Source of the DNA: Thalassoglobus neptunius
GTDB taxonomy: Bacteria; Planctomycetota; Planctomycetia; Planctomycetales; Planctomycetaceae
Assembly: GCF_007859735.1 (NCBI RefSeq)
Contig: NZ_SIHI01000001.1
Location: 466,848-530,847, forward strand
DNA length: 64,000 nucleotides
Direction of reading: 5' to 3'
The first letter of the stretch is position 1, and each line of letters begins with the position of its first letter. A program made the translations under genes and the position numbers. Positions 17,954 through 27,032 of the stretch are shown in pieces. The notes beneath the pieces were generated by a model that made no database searches, was not told where the DNA came from, and saw nothing but the letters and a program-made list of their open reading frames with translations.

Positions 17954-19390
17954 ATGAACATGTTACGACGTTGTTCGATTGCGTGTGTCTGTGGAGTGCT
18001 TTTCCTGGCAACATCCCTCCATTCCGATGACCGGGTTTTTCTTGCTGGGGCAGCGACGAGCAACATTACTCCTCCACTGGGAGAGTTAATCGTCGGGGGA
18101 TGGGAACCGATTCCGTGCACACATATCCACGACGAACTCCATGCCCGTTGTTTGCTTCTGAACGACGGCGAAACAACGTTGGGGTTTGTGATTTGTGACA
18201 ACGTCGGGATTCCTCGCGAAGTTTTCGATACTGCCCGCGAACGGATCGCAAAAGAAACGGATTTGAATGTCGACAACATTTTGATGGCGTCGACTCATAC
18301 GCATTCAGCGACGAAAGCACGAGGAAATAGCAAAACGGAATCAGATTCCAACCTTTCCAGCTATCAGGAGTTTCTTGCCCAGCGGATTTGTGATTGCGTT
18401 CGAAGAGCGACCAATCAAATGGTTCCTGCCCGGATTGGGTGGGGCAGCGTCGAAGAAGCTTCAGAACTGTTCAATCGTCGTTGGTATGTGACGGATCCTG
18501 CCTTGCTGACCAACCCGTTCGGAGGAGTCGACAAGGTCCGCATGAATCCTCCCCGAGGAAGTTCCGCTCTCCTTCGTCCCGCTGGCCCTGTCGATCCAGA
18601 AGTCTCGTTTATTGCGGTCGAGTCACAAGACGGAAAGCCGCTGGCCCTCTTGGCAAACTACTCTCTGCACTACGTTGGAGGTGTTCGTACAGGAGATGTC
18701 TCTGCTGACTACTTCGGGATCTTTGCCAATCTGCTTCAGCGTCACTTTGATCCGGAATCGCAGTATCCTTCGTTTGTCGGGATCATGTCGAACGGCACAA
18801 GTGGGGATGTCAACAATATTAACTTCACAGGGAAACGTCCGTCGCGCGAACGCTATGAACAAATGCAAATCGTTGCAGAGAAACTGGCCAAGCCTGTGAT
18901 CGATGCGTACTCGGAAATCACATGGAAAGACTGGGTGAAGCTGGGGTCTGCGAAGTCCGAGCTGCAATTGCAGGTGCGCCAGCCGACTCCGGAAATGAAA
19001 GAGTACTTCGCAGAGGTCATGGAACTTCCGGAAGAGGAACGACATCGGCGTGTCACGACGTACATGAGCCGCATCAAGCGAATTGAGAGCGGTCCGAAAA
19101 CCATCAATGTTCCGCTGCAAGTCATTCGGATCGGCGACCTGGCGGTGAATTCGATTCCCTTCGAAGTCTTTACGGAGATTGGATTGGAACTGAAGGACCG
19201 CACGCCATTCGAGGATTCGTTTACGATCGAACTTGCGAATGGATCGTACGGGTATCTTCCGACTCCTGCTCAGCATGAATTGGGAGGATACGAAACATGG
19301 CTCGGTACGAATAACGTTCAGCTGGACGCTTCGGAAAAGATTGTCGATCGACTTTTGGAAATGTCGAACAGTCTCACCGATCACGAATAG
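17954..19390 (+). CDS. Secreted neutral/alkaline ceramidase-like protein
   Basis: The 478-residue product has a signal peptide (SIACVCGVLFLATSLHSDD). The body fits the neutral/alkaline non-lysosomal ceramidase N-terminal domain: GAATSNITPPLGELIVGGW, STHTHSATKARG with metal-binding histidines, and SNGTSGDVNNINF. Classical members cleave N-acyl sphingosine. Planctomycetes have many such paralogs, often next to sulfatases, so the substrate may differ. ATG at 17954 follows GAGG by 5 bases; a GTG at 17948 in the same frame is less likely. The family's C-terminal domain seems missing, as full ceramidases are longer. Confidence 0.85.
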   Translation: MNMLRRCSIACVCGVLFLATSLHSDDRVFLAGAATSNITPPLGELIVGGWEPIPCTHIHDELHARCLLLNDGETTLGFVICDNVGIPREVFDTARERIAKETDLNVDNILMASTHTHSATKARGNSKTESDSNLSSYQEFLAQRICDCVRRATNQMVPARIGWGSVEEASELFNRRWYVTDPALLTNPFGGVDKVRMNPPRGSSALLRPAGPVDPEVSFIAVESQDGKPLALLANYSLHYVGGVRTGDVSADYFGIFANLLQRHFDPESQYPSFVGIMSNGTSGDVNNINFTGKRPSRERYEQMQIVAEKLAKPVIDAYSEITWKDWVKLGSAKSELQLQVRQPTPEMKEYFAEVMELPEEERHRRVTTYMSRIKRIESGPKTINVPLQVIRIGDLAVNSIPFEVFTEIGLELKDRTPFEDSFTIELANGSYGYLPTPAQHELGGYETWLGTNNVQLDASEKIVDRLLEMSNSLTDHE

Positions 19391-19525
19391 TCGACTCAAT
19401 CGCGCTGCGAGACCGATCGGCTGGAATCGAAATCGTTCTTACCGGTTGCACTCCGTGCGCGAATTGCTCATGGTGACTGAATTAATCTTATTGTTGATTT
19501 CATCCTTCTGACCTAGGAGTTTCCC

Positions 19526-20584
19526 GTGGTTACACCGCTCGAATCGTTGGTCCAATCCGGAACAAAGCTCTGGCTCGACAGTGTCGATCCGGACCTTGTG
19601 AAAGAGAACCTTTCATTTGGAGCAACCGGTGCCACTTCAAACCCTGCGATTGTTTCTGACCTCATCAAGTCCGGACGGTTTGATTCAGAGATCTCAGATC
19701 TGGTCGAGCAGGGGTTAGACAACGAAGCGATTGCCTGGGAACTGACGGATCGGCTCGTTCGTCGGGCACAGAAAGAGTTCGAAGAGATTCACGCGAAGAC
19801 CAACGGAAACGATGGGTATGTGAGTTTCGAGCTTGATCCACTGCTCGAAGACGAGGACTGTTCACTCTCGACCGAAGAGAGAGCAGATCGCTACGTGGAA
19901 CTCGGGAAGAAATGGTCAGCGGGGCATACGAACCGCATGATCAAAGTGCCCGCCACTCCGGGTGGGCTTGCGGCTCTCGAACGTCTGTCCGCCGCGGGTG
20001 TCACGCTGAACGTCACGCTCATTTTCTCGTCACGTCAGTATGAAATTGCGCGTGACAATATCTGGAAAGGGGCTCAACAGCGAGAAGATCCGAAGACTCT
20101 CAAATCGGTCTACAGCATTTTCGTCAGTCGAATTGATGCGTATACCGCAAAGAAATACCCCAACTTGTCTGACGCAGCCCAAGGTCAGGTCGGCATTCTG
20201 AATGCCAAGAGAATCTGGAAAGCGAACAAAGACTTTTGGGCGGACAAAGGACTTCCACTGCAGCAAGAGATGATCTTTGCAAGCATGGGCACGAAATTGC
20301 CGGAAGCCCCCAAAGACAAATACGTCTCAGCGCTGGCGGGTTCGGATATTCAGACGAACCCTCCGGGAACGAATTCGGACGTGCAGGAGATGTCTGGAAA
20401 AACTTTCGAGCCGCGAGTTGGCGACTTTCCTTCCGATGAAGTCTGCAGCGAAATTGATGACAAAGTCGATTTCGCACTCATGGAAGATGACTTGATGAAA
20501 GAAGGTCTGGCCAAATTTGCGACCCCTCAAAAGGATCTCCTCGATCTCATCGAGAAGAAACGTGGAGTCGTCTCAGAATCCTGA
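19526..20584 (+). CDS. tal: Transaldolase
   Basis: The 352-residue enzyme transfers dihydroxyacetone units in the non-oxidative pentose phosphate pathway. It has [18 protein letters not shown] (37-42), the Schiff-base lysine Lys140 in [22 protein letters not shown] and [14 protein letters not shown]. The size and inserts match the longer TalB-like/phyla-specific forms. Translation begins at GTG (19526), supported by AGGAG 6 bases upstream. A terminator follows at 20625. No other pentose phosphate gene is nearby. Confidence 0.94.
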   Translation: MVTPLESLVQSGTKLWLDSVDPDLVKENLSFGATGATSNPAIVSDLIKSGRFDSEISDLVEQGLDNEAIAWELTDRLVRRAQKEFEEIHAKTNGNDGYVSFELDPLLEDEDCSLSTEERADRYVELGKKWSAGHTNRMIKVPATPGGLAALERLSAAGVTLNVTLIFSSRQYEIARDNIWKGAQQREDPKTLKSVYSIFVSRIDAYTAKKYPNLSDAAQGQVGILNAKRIWKANKDFWADKGLPLQQEMIFASMGTKLPEAPKDKYVSALAGSDIQTNPPGTNSDVQEMSGKTFEPRVGDFPSDEVCSEIDDKVDFALMEDDLMKEGLAKFATPQKDLLDLIEKKRGVVSES

Positions 20585-20624
20585 TCTCACTCAACGGTTC
20601 GCGTTGATTCCCTTTCCTCAATTC

Positions 20625-20663
20625 AAGACGAGAGACCGGTTCGCCCGGTGCTCTCGTCTTTTT
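20625..20663 (+). terminator. Terminator after transaldolase
   Basis: Stem AAGACGAGAGACCGG with CCGGTGCTCTCGTCTT (one bulged base) and a 5-base loop, ending in a T run. It serves the transaldolase transcript facing the opposing thioredoxin gene. Confidence 0.85.
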
Positions 20664-20683
20664 GTTTCGGGCTTCAACGGCAA

Positions 20684-21175
20684 TTACTTCGTGATCGAAG
20701 TTCGTTGAACGACCTGATGCTTCTGCTTGGCTTCTGCAAGCTTTTGATAGAAAGGGCCAGGTGTGTAGTAGCCGTCAATTCGTCCGAGCAGATCCGCTTT
20801 CGGGCTGAGGACAATTGTGCAGGGGAGACCCGTCACGTTGAGAATCTCGGCAGCCTTCTTATCTGTGTCTGCATCGAGATGGACAGCGACGAAACTGTCG
20901 TTGACGTATTTGCTGATCTCGGGAGAGGTCAGTGTCTCCTTCTCCAGCTTCTTGCAGAAGTGGCACCAGTCGGCTCCAAACACAACCAGCATCGGCTTAT
21001 TTTCGGTGGTGGCGATCTTGTGAGCGCTGTGCAGATTTGTTTGCCATTGAACGGCTTCGCCTTGATTCGCCCCGGCAGACTTCGTCGGCAGAAACGGTGG
21101 TGCTCCCTTGCTTGTTTGAGAGAGAGCTGTTGCGAAAAGGACAATAGCGATGGAGTAGAGTGCAGTCCGTTTCAT
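20684..21175 (-). CDS. Exported thioredoxin-like protein
   Basis: The 163-residue product has a signal peptide (LYSIAIVLFATALSQ). A thioredoxin fold with FGADWCHFCKKL follows (active site CHFC, Cys71/Cys74), with cis-proline segment TGLPCTIVLSPK and LLGRIDGYYTPGPF. CxxC with WC resembles the thioredoxin_7/DsbD C-terminal group, which acts on extracytoplasmic thiols. The pair could reduce or oxidise secreted proteins. An additional Cys precedes the TIV segment, which is not usual for thioredoxin. It stands alone. Confidence 0.88.
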   Translation of the reverse strand: MKRTALYSIAIVLFATALSQTSKGAPPFLPTKSAGANQGEAVQWQTNLHSAHKIATTENKPMLVVFGADWCHFCKKLEKETLTSPEISKYVNDSFVAVHLDADTDKKAAEILNVTGLPCTIVLSPKADLLGRIDGYYTPGPFYQKLAEAKQKHQVVQRTSITK

Positions 21176-21540
21176 TCGAGTGAAATCCTTTTCATGCTGG
21201 GTCAGAGATCAGTTCAAGCACCCATGACGCGGAAGTCTCTGTGCTGAGAAGTTGTGAGGTGGCGGCTTCGTGATTGCGAAATGCCTGTCACAACTGTTTC
21301 TCTGGGCGGATGCGACTGTGTCTCGTTCGGGAATCGCTTTCACAACAATTCCACAAAATCAAATGTAGAGCTGTTCCACTGTTCAATATCGGCATGCTCG
21401 AGTGGCGAGTTTGTGATTTGCCGTACTGAAAGGAAGAATTTCACAGGACGATGTTCAAGAACGGAGCTTCGAAGCAGCTGGAGAAGTGGCTGACTGTTCG
21501 CGAGAAGAAGCTGACTGATCGTGAGGATACTTGGGGCACG
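21176..21540. other. Intergenic stretch before tRNA terminator
   Basis: 365 bases upstream of the thioredoxin gene. No gene or clear element is seen beyond what the thioredoxin promoter needs. Confidence 0.5.
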
Positions 21541-21577
21541 AAAAAAGCCTCACCAATCGATGAGATTGATGAGGCTT
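21541..21577 (-). terminator. Terminator of tRNA-Cys transcript
   Basis: Inverted repeat AAGCCTCACCAATC/GATTGATGAGGCTT (one mismatch) at 21545-21577, with an A run at 21541-21546 that is a U tract on the reverse strand, 8 bases downstream of the tRNA. Confidence 0.85.
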
Positions 21578-21584
21578 GAATGAG

Positions 21585-21658
21585 AGGCGCAGCCCGGATT
21601 CGAACCGGGGAATAACGGATTTGCAATCCGTCGCCTTAGGCCACTTGGCTACTGCGCC
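21585..21658 (-). tRNA. tRNA-Cys (GCA)
   Basis: Reverse-strand cloverleaf. Acceptor GGCGCAG pairs with CTGCGCC; discriminator U73 as expected for cysteine; anticodon stem ACGGA/TCCGT around TTGCAAA gives anticodon GCA; the T arm is CCCGG-TTCGAAT-CCGGG. CCA is not encoded. It is a single tRNA gene, followed by its own terminator. Confidence 0.96.
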
Positions 21659-22119
21659 AAAGTCATTTGCTGACTGCTATTTGATCGGATCGTCACAACG
21701 CGGACTTTCCTGAAATCAGGTATTTTTTGGACCCTTGTTCCAGGTTTTTCGTTGAGCAGCGCTGGATCAATTTCTGCGATCCGCAAATCTTGTGTATGCG
21801 GCGTAAACTACCGAGCAGAGGCGGAGGCGTCAAACCATGTTTTGATGAGTTTTTCACGGAACCGTTCGTTTCTCGGAAATTCTACTTTCGCTCGTCATCT
21901 CTCGAATTTTCGTCGGTGAATATCAACCGGAGTTGATTTCGCGTTGCGACGATCTGGTTCGATATTTCGGAATCGGTCAACGCCCGAGGCTTCTCATTCA
22001 GGTGTTGAACCATATGATGGTTTATTGGCGGGCGAAGAGGCTCGTCATCATGACACTCGGGGACAGAACAGCGTTCCCCAGCTTTTGTGCTTTCAAGAAA
22101 CAACGAGGAATAGCGGACA
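21659..22119. other. Intergenic region upstream of TPR gene
   Basis: 461 bases between tRNA-Cys and the TPR gene, with divergent promoters expected. Short overlapping frames lack ribosome sites and look spurious. Confidence 0.5.
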
Positions 22120-22485
22120 ATGCCCAGTCCACACGAGATCTACGACGAAGCCATTGAACTGAAAAATCAGGGGGATCTTCCTGCGGCTGTGGCAAAGCTG
22201 AAAGAAGTCTTGGAAATCGATCCAAACCATTCGGACACCCACTCCGCGTTGGCGGTTTATCTTCAGCGAATGGGAGACTTTCCTGCAGCTGTTGAGCACG
22301 CCAAAAAAGTTTGCGAGATCAATCCCAATGATGCGTTTTCGTATACGCAGCTCTCAGTAATCTACGTCAAATGCGGGATGATCCAGGAAGCAGAAGACGC
22401 TCGCGCAAAAGCTCATGCGGTTCAAGCTGGGGGGATAGAGCGAATCGCTTCTTCCCAAGAGGGGGAAGAACATCTCCCCGAATAG
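22120..22485 (+). CDS. Small tetratricopeptide-repeat protein
   Basis: The 121-residue soluble protein is nearly all TPR: repeats at about 5-38 (YDEAIELKNQGDLPAAVAKL...IDPNH), 39-72 (ALAVYLQRMGDFPAAVEHAKKV...INPND) and 73-105 (YTQLSVIYVKCGMIQEAEDAR). No signal peptide or other domain is visible. It is likely a protein-binding adaptor. GAGGA lies about 10 bases before the ATG. Its neighbours do not point to a partner. Confidence 0.85.
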   Translation: MPSPHEIYDEAIELKNQGDLPAAVAKLKEVLEIDPNHSDTHSALAVYLQRMGDFPAAVEHAKKVCEINPNDAFSYTQLSVIYVKCGMIQEAEDARAKAHAVQAGGIERIASSQEGEEHLPE

Positions 22486-22723
22486 TGTTCACGATCTGCG
22501 TCTCGGAAGCTCGAGAATTCGCGCGCGAATTGGTTTGCGGTGGCGCGAAAAGCGTTTGCACGATTCACGAACGCTTTTCGAAGTCGTCTTGGAGAATTCC
22601 GCAAGCAATCCGAGCGACTCAAAAAGCGCAGCGAGCGTACAGGCAAGACAACTCGCTTTTGAACTCGCCCCGATCAAAGCACGTCGGGAGTTTCAAGCAT
22701 CGATCGGAAACCGATTTTGAGAG

Positions 22724-22942
22724 TCACGCTCCGGGGCGGAGTCGGCGGTATTCCGTGAGGACGTCATAGAGATCTTCCGGGATCTGGACATCATCATTGT
22801 GGAAGTCTTCGATCCATGTTCTTCCCGACCGGGATGCATCCTGGATGACTTCCAGAAGTTCACCAAAAGTCATGGTGATGGTTGGTGGTTCCGGGGCAAA
22901 AGTTTCGTCTTCTCCGGTGAACAGGCGTAAACGCGGTTTCAT
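22724..22942 (-). CDS. Small conserved-looking protein of unknown function
   Basis: The 72-residue product is acidic, without signal peptide or membrane segment. It has TFGELLEVIQDASRSGRTWI and ends LYDVLTEYRRLRPGA. The ATG at 22942 is supported by an excellent GGAGG 6 bases upstream. A longer in-frame version reaching 23206 exists but its N-terminal part is low in protein character. The protein resembles small planctomycete-conserved proteins of unknown role; I do not recognise a named family. Confidence 0.65.
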   Translation of the reverse strand: MKPRLRLFTGEDETFAPEPPTITMTFGELLEVIQDASRSGRTWIEDFHNDDVQIPEDLYDVLTEYRRLRPGA

Positions 22943-23619
22943 GATGGTCCTCCGTGAAACTCCACCAGTCGCTTTCAAAGCGAGTTCCGTGACATTGGAT
23001 CCGGCGTTCAGTGCGGGTCCGGCATTCAGTGCCCCTGAGTTATCGGCACGATGTTCACAATCCTTGAATCTGTCAAATTGAACCGGCACAGACGGGGACA
23101 GGTTGTGGAATCGTGACGACTTCGGAAGTTTCTCCTCAAGTTGACTCAGCCGACGACCGTCAGCAGGAATTGATTGCTGGCACCGATTCATTGATGCGAA
23201 TGTCACGGTGCATCAACGTTCTTGAGTCTTTCTATTCCGGTGTTTTCAGACACGTCGCGAGGTTCTCCGGGACGTGATTGGAACCATGAGATTAGACGAG
23301 TGGTGCTGTTGAGTTCCCAAATAGAGAGTCGATCGCTTGTCGTGTTAACGTGACATTTGGCGAATCGATGGCTTTGAGGAACGCCGGGAAGCACCGATCT
23401 TCCAGCTCTTCTTTCGCTGGGGCGGGTCAAGAATTCTTGACCAAATAACGTGCTGAGTAAGTCAACTCTTGACTTTAGTTTATCCGACCGTAAGATCGAC
23501 AAAGTCCTATCTGATGCTGCGAGTCATCTCGCAAATCCCGAGGAATCGGCGTCATCGATTCCAAGGCAACATTCGTTGAAAACATCGACAATTCGATCAT
23601 ACACAGAAACGTGTCTCCC
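22943..23619. other. Long divergent intergenic region
   Basis: 677 bases between the small reverse gene and ispE. It holds a tandem near-repeat (TCCGGCGTTCAGTGC and TCCGGCATTCAGTGC, near 22999-23033) and an 18-bp palindrome at 23425-23442. Frames at 23203-23502 look spurious. Confidence 0.5.
23425..23442. repeat. Perfect 18-bp palindrome
   Basis: GGTCAAGAATTCTTGACC is fully self-complementary and lies about 180 bases before ispE. Its core CAAGAATTCTTG is shared with the palindrome upstream of peroxiredoxin. Confidence 0.55.
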
Positions 23620-24552
23620 ATGCGGATTCATCGTCAGGGTACGTGTTTGAACGTACTTGCTCCTGCAAAACTCAACCTGTCACTACAGGTTCTGGGAGAG
23701 CGTCCCGACGGGTTTCATGACCTGCAAACGGTAATGATCTCTGTTCGCGTTTTTGATTTACTTTCTTTCAGGCCGCTTCCTGAACAAGACATCCATCTGT
23801 CCGTTGGTGACGGAGACATTGGGCATCGTCATTCGCAAAATTCTTTCGCGTGTCCGACTGACGAACGGAATCTCATCGTACAAGCAGCGCGGTTGATTCA
23901 GTCGGAAACTGGTTGCAACCAAGGGGTTGCCATTCATTTGCAGAAGCGGATTCCCAGCGAAGCGGGGATGGGCGGAGGCTCAAGCGATGCTGCCGCCACT
24001 CTTGTTGCACTGAATCATTTGTGGGGACTGGACTTATCTCGAGAGCGACTGCATTCTCTGGCAGCTCGACTCGGAAGTGATCTGAATTTCTTCCTCGACT
24101 CCTTCCCAATCGCGATCTGTACAGGGAGAGGTGAGAAGATTGAGCCAGCTCGACTGGACAGTCTTGTTCACTTTGTCATCGTCAAACCACGCTCAGGATT
24201 GGCCACCGGGGAAGTCTTCCGTCTTTGGAAACAATTGTCTGAGGATTCTGGGCAGAGTCTGAATTCACGCGAATTAAACGGTTCGGATCATCGCTGGGAC
24301 CAGTTGAATTCGCCTCTTGCATGGAGTTCTGTGATTCAGAATTCCCTGCAACCGGCAGCGGAATCATTGAATGCAGATGTGAATTCGGTTTTGTTGAACC
24401 TGTCTTATGAAGATGGGGTTGCGAGCGGAATGACTGGGAGTGGCTCAGCGTGTTTCGGGATTTGCCGGAATGCACGTCACGCCCGTCGAGTCGCTGCGCG
24501 AATGCAAAACCGAGGAATTGGAAGAGTTTGGGTGACGACATCGGGAGTTTGA
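23620..24552 (+). CDS. ispE: 4-diphosphocytidyl-2-C-methyl-D-erythritol kinase
   Basis: The 310-residue GHMP kinase phosphorylates CDP-methylerythritol in the MEP isoprenoid pathway. Marks are LAPAKLNLSLQVLGERPDGFHDL, the ATP loop PSEAGMGGGSSDAAATLVAL, and the C-terminal MTGSGSACFGIC. Length is standard. The start is uncertain between ATG 23620 and GTG 23611; the latter adds three residues. A SpoVG-family gene follows on the same strand with a 96-base gap, echoing the ispE-spoVG neighbourhood known in Firmicutes. Confidence 0.94.
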   Translation: MRIHRQGTCLNVLAPAKLNLSLQVLGERPDGFHDLQTVMISVRVFDLLSFRPLPEQDIHLSVGDGDIGHRHSQNSFACPTDERNLIVQAARLIQSETGCNQGVAIHLQKRIPSEAGMGGGSSDAAATLVALNHLWGLDLSRERLHSLAARLGSDLNFFLDSFPIAICTGRGEKIEPARLDSLVHFVIVKPRSGLATGEVFRLWKQLSEDSGQSLNSRELNGSDHRWDQLNSPLAWSSVIQNSLQPAAESLNADVNSVLLNLSYEDGVASGMTGSGSACFGICRNARHARRVAARMQNRGIGRVWVTTSGV

Positions 24553-24648
24553 CACCAGTTCAATTCAATGTGGGTCCAGAGGCCAGGACCGGAGGAATTC
24601 TTTGGGATGGACGGTTTTCGTCCAGGTTCAGAGAGCGAGGAGCGACCA

Positions 24649-25326
24649 ATGAACATTACGGAAGTGCGCATTAAACTCATGGAATGTGAGTTCGAGGACA
24701 GGCTCCTGGGATTCTGTTCGATTACATTCGATTCTGCGTTTGTGATTCGTGATCTCAAGATCATTCGAGGCACGAAAGGTCCGTTCGTTGCTATGCCGAG
24801 CAGGAAATTGACGGATCGGTGTCCGGGATGCGGAGGGAAGAACCAGCTTCGTGCTGCCTATTGCAATCATTGCGGGAAAGCCTTGAACGATAATCGTTCT
24901 CACAAACATTCTGATGGCAAAGCGAAACTCTATGCGGATATCGCTCACCCGATTCATTCGGAGTGCCGCGACATGATTCAAGAACATGTGATCGCCGCCT
25001 ACAAGCAGGAAGTCGTTCTTGCACAAACTGCTGAATACGTTTGCCGTTACGACGATTACGGTGAATTCGATGCGATCGCCATCAGCATGGGGGACAGCGA
25101 ACCTGAGACTCCGCAGCCGGAACGAAACCGTCAACCGGTCCGCCGAAATGATGAAGTGGCGAAGGATGTCAAAGGGCGTCCCAATCGTGCTGGCGGAAGT
25201 TTGAAAGTTCGGATGGATGAACGCCAGCAGCGTCAAAGTCCTCGTCCGAGCCGATCAACACGTTCTCGGAAAACAGCGAATTCTGAATCGACTCGGTCAG
25301 ATGAGTTCGGCGAAGGTCTCTTTTAG
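24649..25326 (+). CDS. SpoVG-family protein with internal zinc ribbon and C-terminal extension
   Basis: The 225-residue product begins as Spo[39 protein letters not shown]. Between PSRK and the closing segment [16 protein letters not shown] there is an insert with CPGC (58-61) and CNHC (72-75), a likely zinc ribbon. After residue 125 a hydrophilic, Arg-rich tail runs to the end. SpoVG is a nucleic-acid-binding regulator in Bacillus, Listeria and Borrelia. The ATG is fixed by CGAGGAG about 7 bases upstream; a longer frame to 24568 is unsupported. It may be co-transcribed with ispE. Confidence 0.85.
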   Translation: MNITEVRIKLMECEFEDRLLGFCSITFDSAFVIRDLKIIRGTKGPFVAMPSRKLTDRCPGCGGKNQLRAAYCNHCGKALNDNRSHKHSDGKAKLYADIAHPIHSECRDMIQEHVIAAYKQEVVLAQTAEYVCRYDDYGEFDAIAISMGDSEPETPQPERNRQPVRRNDEVAKDVKGRPNRAGGSLKVRMDERQQRQSPRPSRSTRSRKTANSESTRSDEFGEGLF

Positions 25327-25752
25327 ACCACTTTTTTGGGATTCGCAGCCATTGCCAGGAATCTCTTCGAAGAGTTTCTCTCCGAACAGTTCTCTCTTTT
25401 TGGAACACAATCGGGTTGGAGTCAGTGTCTGAATTGCTGAAGAATTTTGCTGAGGCCAGAAAATTCGAACGAATGCGAGCCGTTCGTGGTCTGTCGTCCC
25501 GGTCGACAAGTGTGTCGCAGCGCTTCGAATTTTTAAGACTGGCAATGACAATTTCTTTGGTTTGACCTAATCAGGAATTTCCATACACTTCGACTCCCAT
25601 GGCGTTATGGATTCCCGATTGCATTTCGAAGGCGTCATCGAGAGTGTCGCACTCAAAATGAGACATTGATGGGCATCTTCATTCTCTTCGGATTCGTGCG
25701 GATTCCAATGTCATGACCTCGTCAGAAGTCACCCCGCTGATATGGAAATTGC
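25327..25752. other. Intergenic region before dacZ-like gene
   Basis: 426 bases with no convincing gene, hairpin terminator or repeat seen. Confidence 0.5.
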
Positions 25753-26679
25753 ATGCCCAGAACCGAGCTTCCAGCATCGCTTGTGCGACTGCTTAAGGCC
25801 GCCCGGAAACTGGCGATAGACGCGGAATGTCGCGCTGCAATTTTGCTCGCAGAAATCGCCTACGAATTCGAAGAAGTGAAAAAACTTCTCAAGGGTATTC
25901 CTCTGATTGTCGCTTCACATCTTCCCGAAGTTCAGGAAGCTGTGGTTGAAGATGGACTGACGCTCGTCCCGCTCAACGAAGAGCCGCAAACAAGGCAGAT
26001 ACAGTTGAGCCAGTCTCTGCTGGAAGCGATTGCAGACGATCTGGTTCAGACGGGCGATCGAATCATCGCGGTCTATGCCGGTTTCGAGAGAGAGAATCTC
26101 GACACTCTCAGCTTGATCAATCTCAGTGAACATCTCGCCCGTTTGACAACACGAGATCTTCAGAGGTTGGAAACTCAGGTTCCGCTGCAGACTCTTCGTA
26201 AGGTCGTCGATCTCGCTGTGGAAGTGGGACGTGAAGGCCGCGAAGGGAAGAAAGTGGGCACTCTTTTCGTCGTGGGAAATCATCGCAAAGTCCTCGAGAT
26301 GTCCCATGAAGGGATTCACGACCCGTTTCGGGGATACCCCCGGAAAGAGAAGATGATCACGAGCCCACGTGTCCGGGAAAGTATGAAAGAGATCGCTCAG
26401 ATCGACGGAGCTTTCGTCATTTCTTCGGATGGGTGTGTGATGGGAGCTGGTCGAATGCTCGATGCACCGGCCGAGGAGTTGACGCTCTCGAAAGGGTTGG
26501 GATCTCGTCACTGGGCTGCCGCTGCCATTTCCAAAGCAACGAATGCCATTGCCATCGCAGTCTCTGAGTCAACCGGGACGGTGAGGCTGTTTCAAGGTGG
26601 TGTGGTCGTTCTTCGAATTGAGCCGATGCTTCAAGCAATGAAATGGCACGATGTCGATACCGAACCTCCCGGTGAGTAG
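25753..26679 (+). CDS. Diadenylate cyclase, DacZ-like (N-terminal PK-C-like domain plus DAC domain)
   Basis: The 308-residue soluble protein should make c-di-AMP from two ATP. The C-terminal DAC domain shows DGAFVISSDG (DGA motif at 218-220) and GLGSRHWAAAAISKAT (RH at 252-253, with Trp where many DACs have the third residue of RHR), then SESTGTVRLFQGG. The N-terminal 130 residues (AARKLAIDAECRAAILLAEI, IPLIVASHLPEV) look like the pyruvate-kinase C-terminal-like domain found in archaeal DacZ, and there is no membrane segment or DisA DNA-binding part. No ribosome site stands out before the ATG. No phosphodiesterase lies nearby. Confidence 0.85.
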   Translation: MPRTELPASLVRLLKAARKLAIDAECRAAILLAEIAYEFEEVKKLLKGIPLIVASHLPEVQEAVVEDGLTLVPLNEEPQTRQIQLSQSLLEAIADDLVQTGDRIIAVYAGFERENLDTLSLINLSEHLARLTTRDLQRLETQVPLQTLRKVVDLAVEVGREGREGKKVGTLFVVGNHRKVLEMSHEGIHDPFRGYPRKEKMITSPRVRESMKEIAQIDGAFVISSDGCVMGAGRMLDAPAEELTLSKGLGSRHWAAAAISKATNAIAIAVSESTGTVRLFQGGVVVLRIEPMLQAMKWHDVDTEPPGE

Positions 26680-27032
26680 TCGGTTTTTTGAGATCGCTTG
26701 CCACAGCAGGTCGTCTGCTTCGTAGTATTGAACAAAGAGGACCTCTGCGATGTGTTTCGGTGTCGAGCAGGGAATTCTCGCCGTTTATTGACTGGTGAAA
26801 TCCTTTCGTTGTCTCTGCGTGCTCACGATTGAGAACGACGTTTCCGGGAACCGAGGCATTGCCGATTTTCGGGTCCTCTGTGTGAACCCGGTGCGATATT
26901 TTTGCATCTGAGAGAGAGAATCAACGGTCTCGACACCAAGTTCCGGGACCTGCTAACCTGTCGTTCGGGCAGTCAATTTGAAAACCTGGATGAGCAATTT
27001 TTCCTGCATGAAGATGGATTGAGGAGAGGTCG
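26680..27032. other. Intergenic region before sulfite reductase
   Basis: 353 bases. AGAGGACCTCT near 26737 is a short palindrome. Nothing else is recognised. Confidence 0.5.

Noticed and set aside
20648-21247. 199-codon forward frame opposite the thioredoxin gene
   Set aside because: It is antisense to a well-supported thioredoxin with signal peptide and CHFC site.
22943-23206. N-terminal extension of the 72-residue gene
   Set aside because: GGAGG supports the shorter start, and the extra part is unlike a normal domain.
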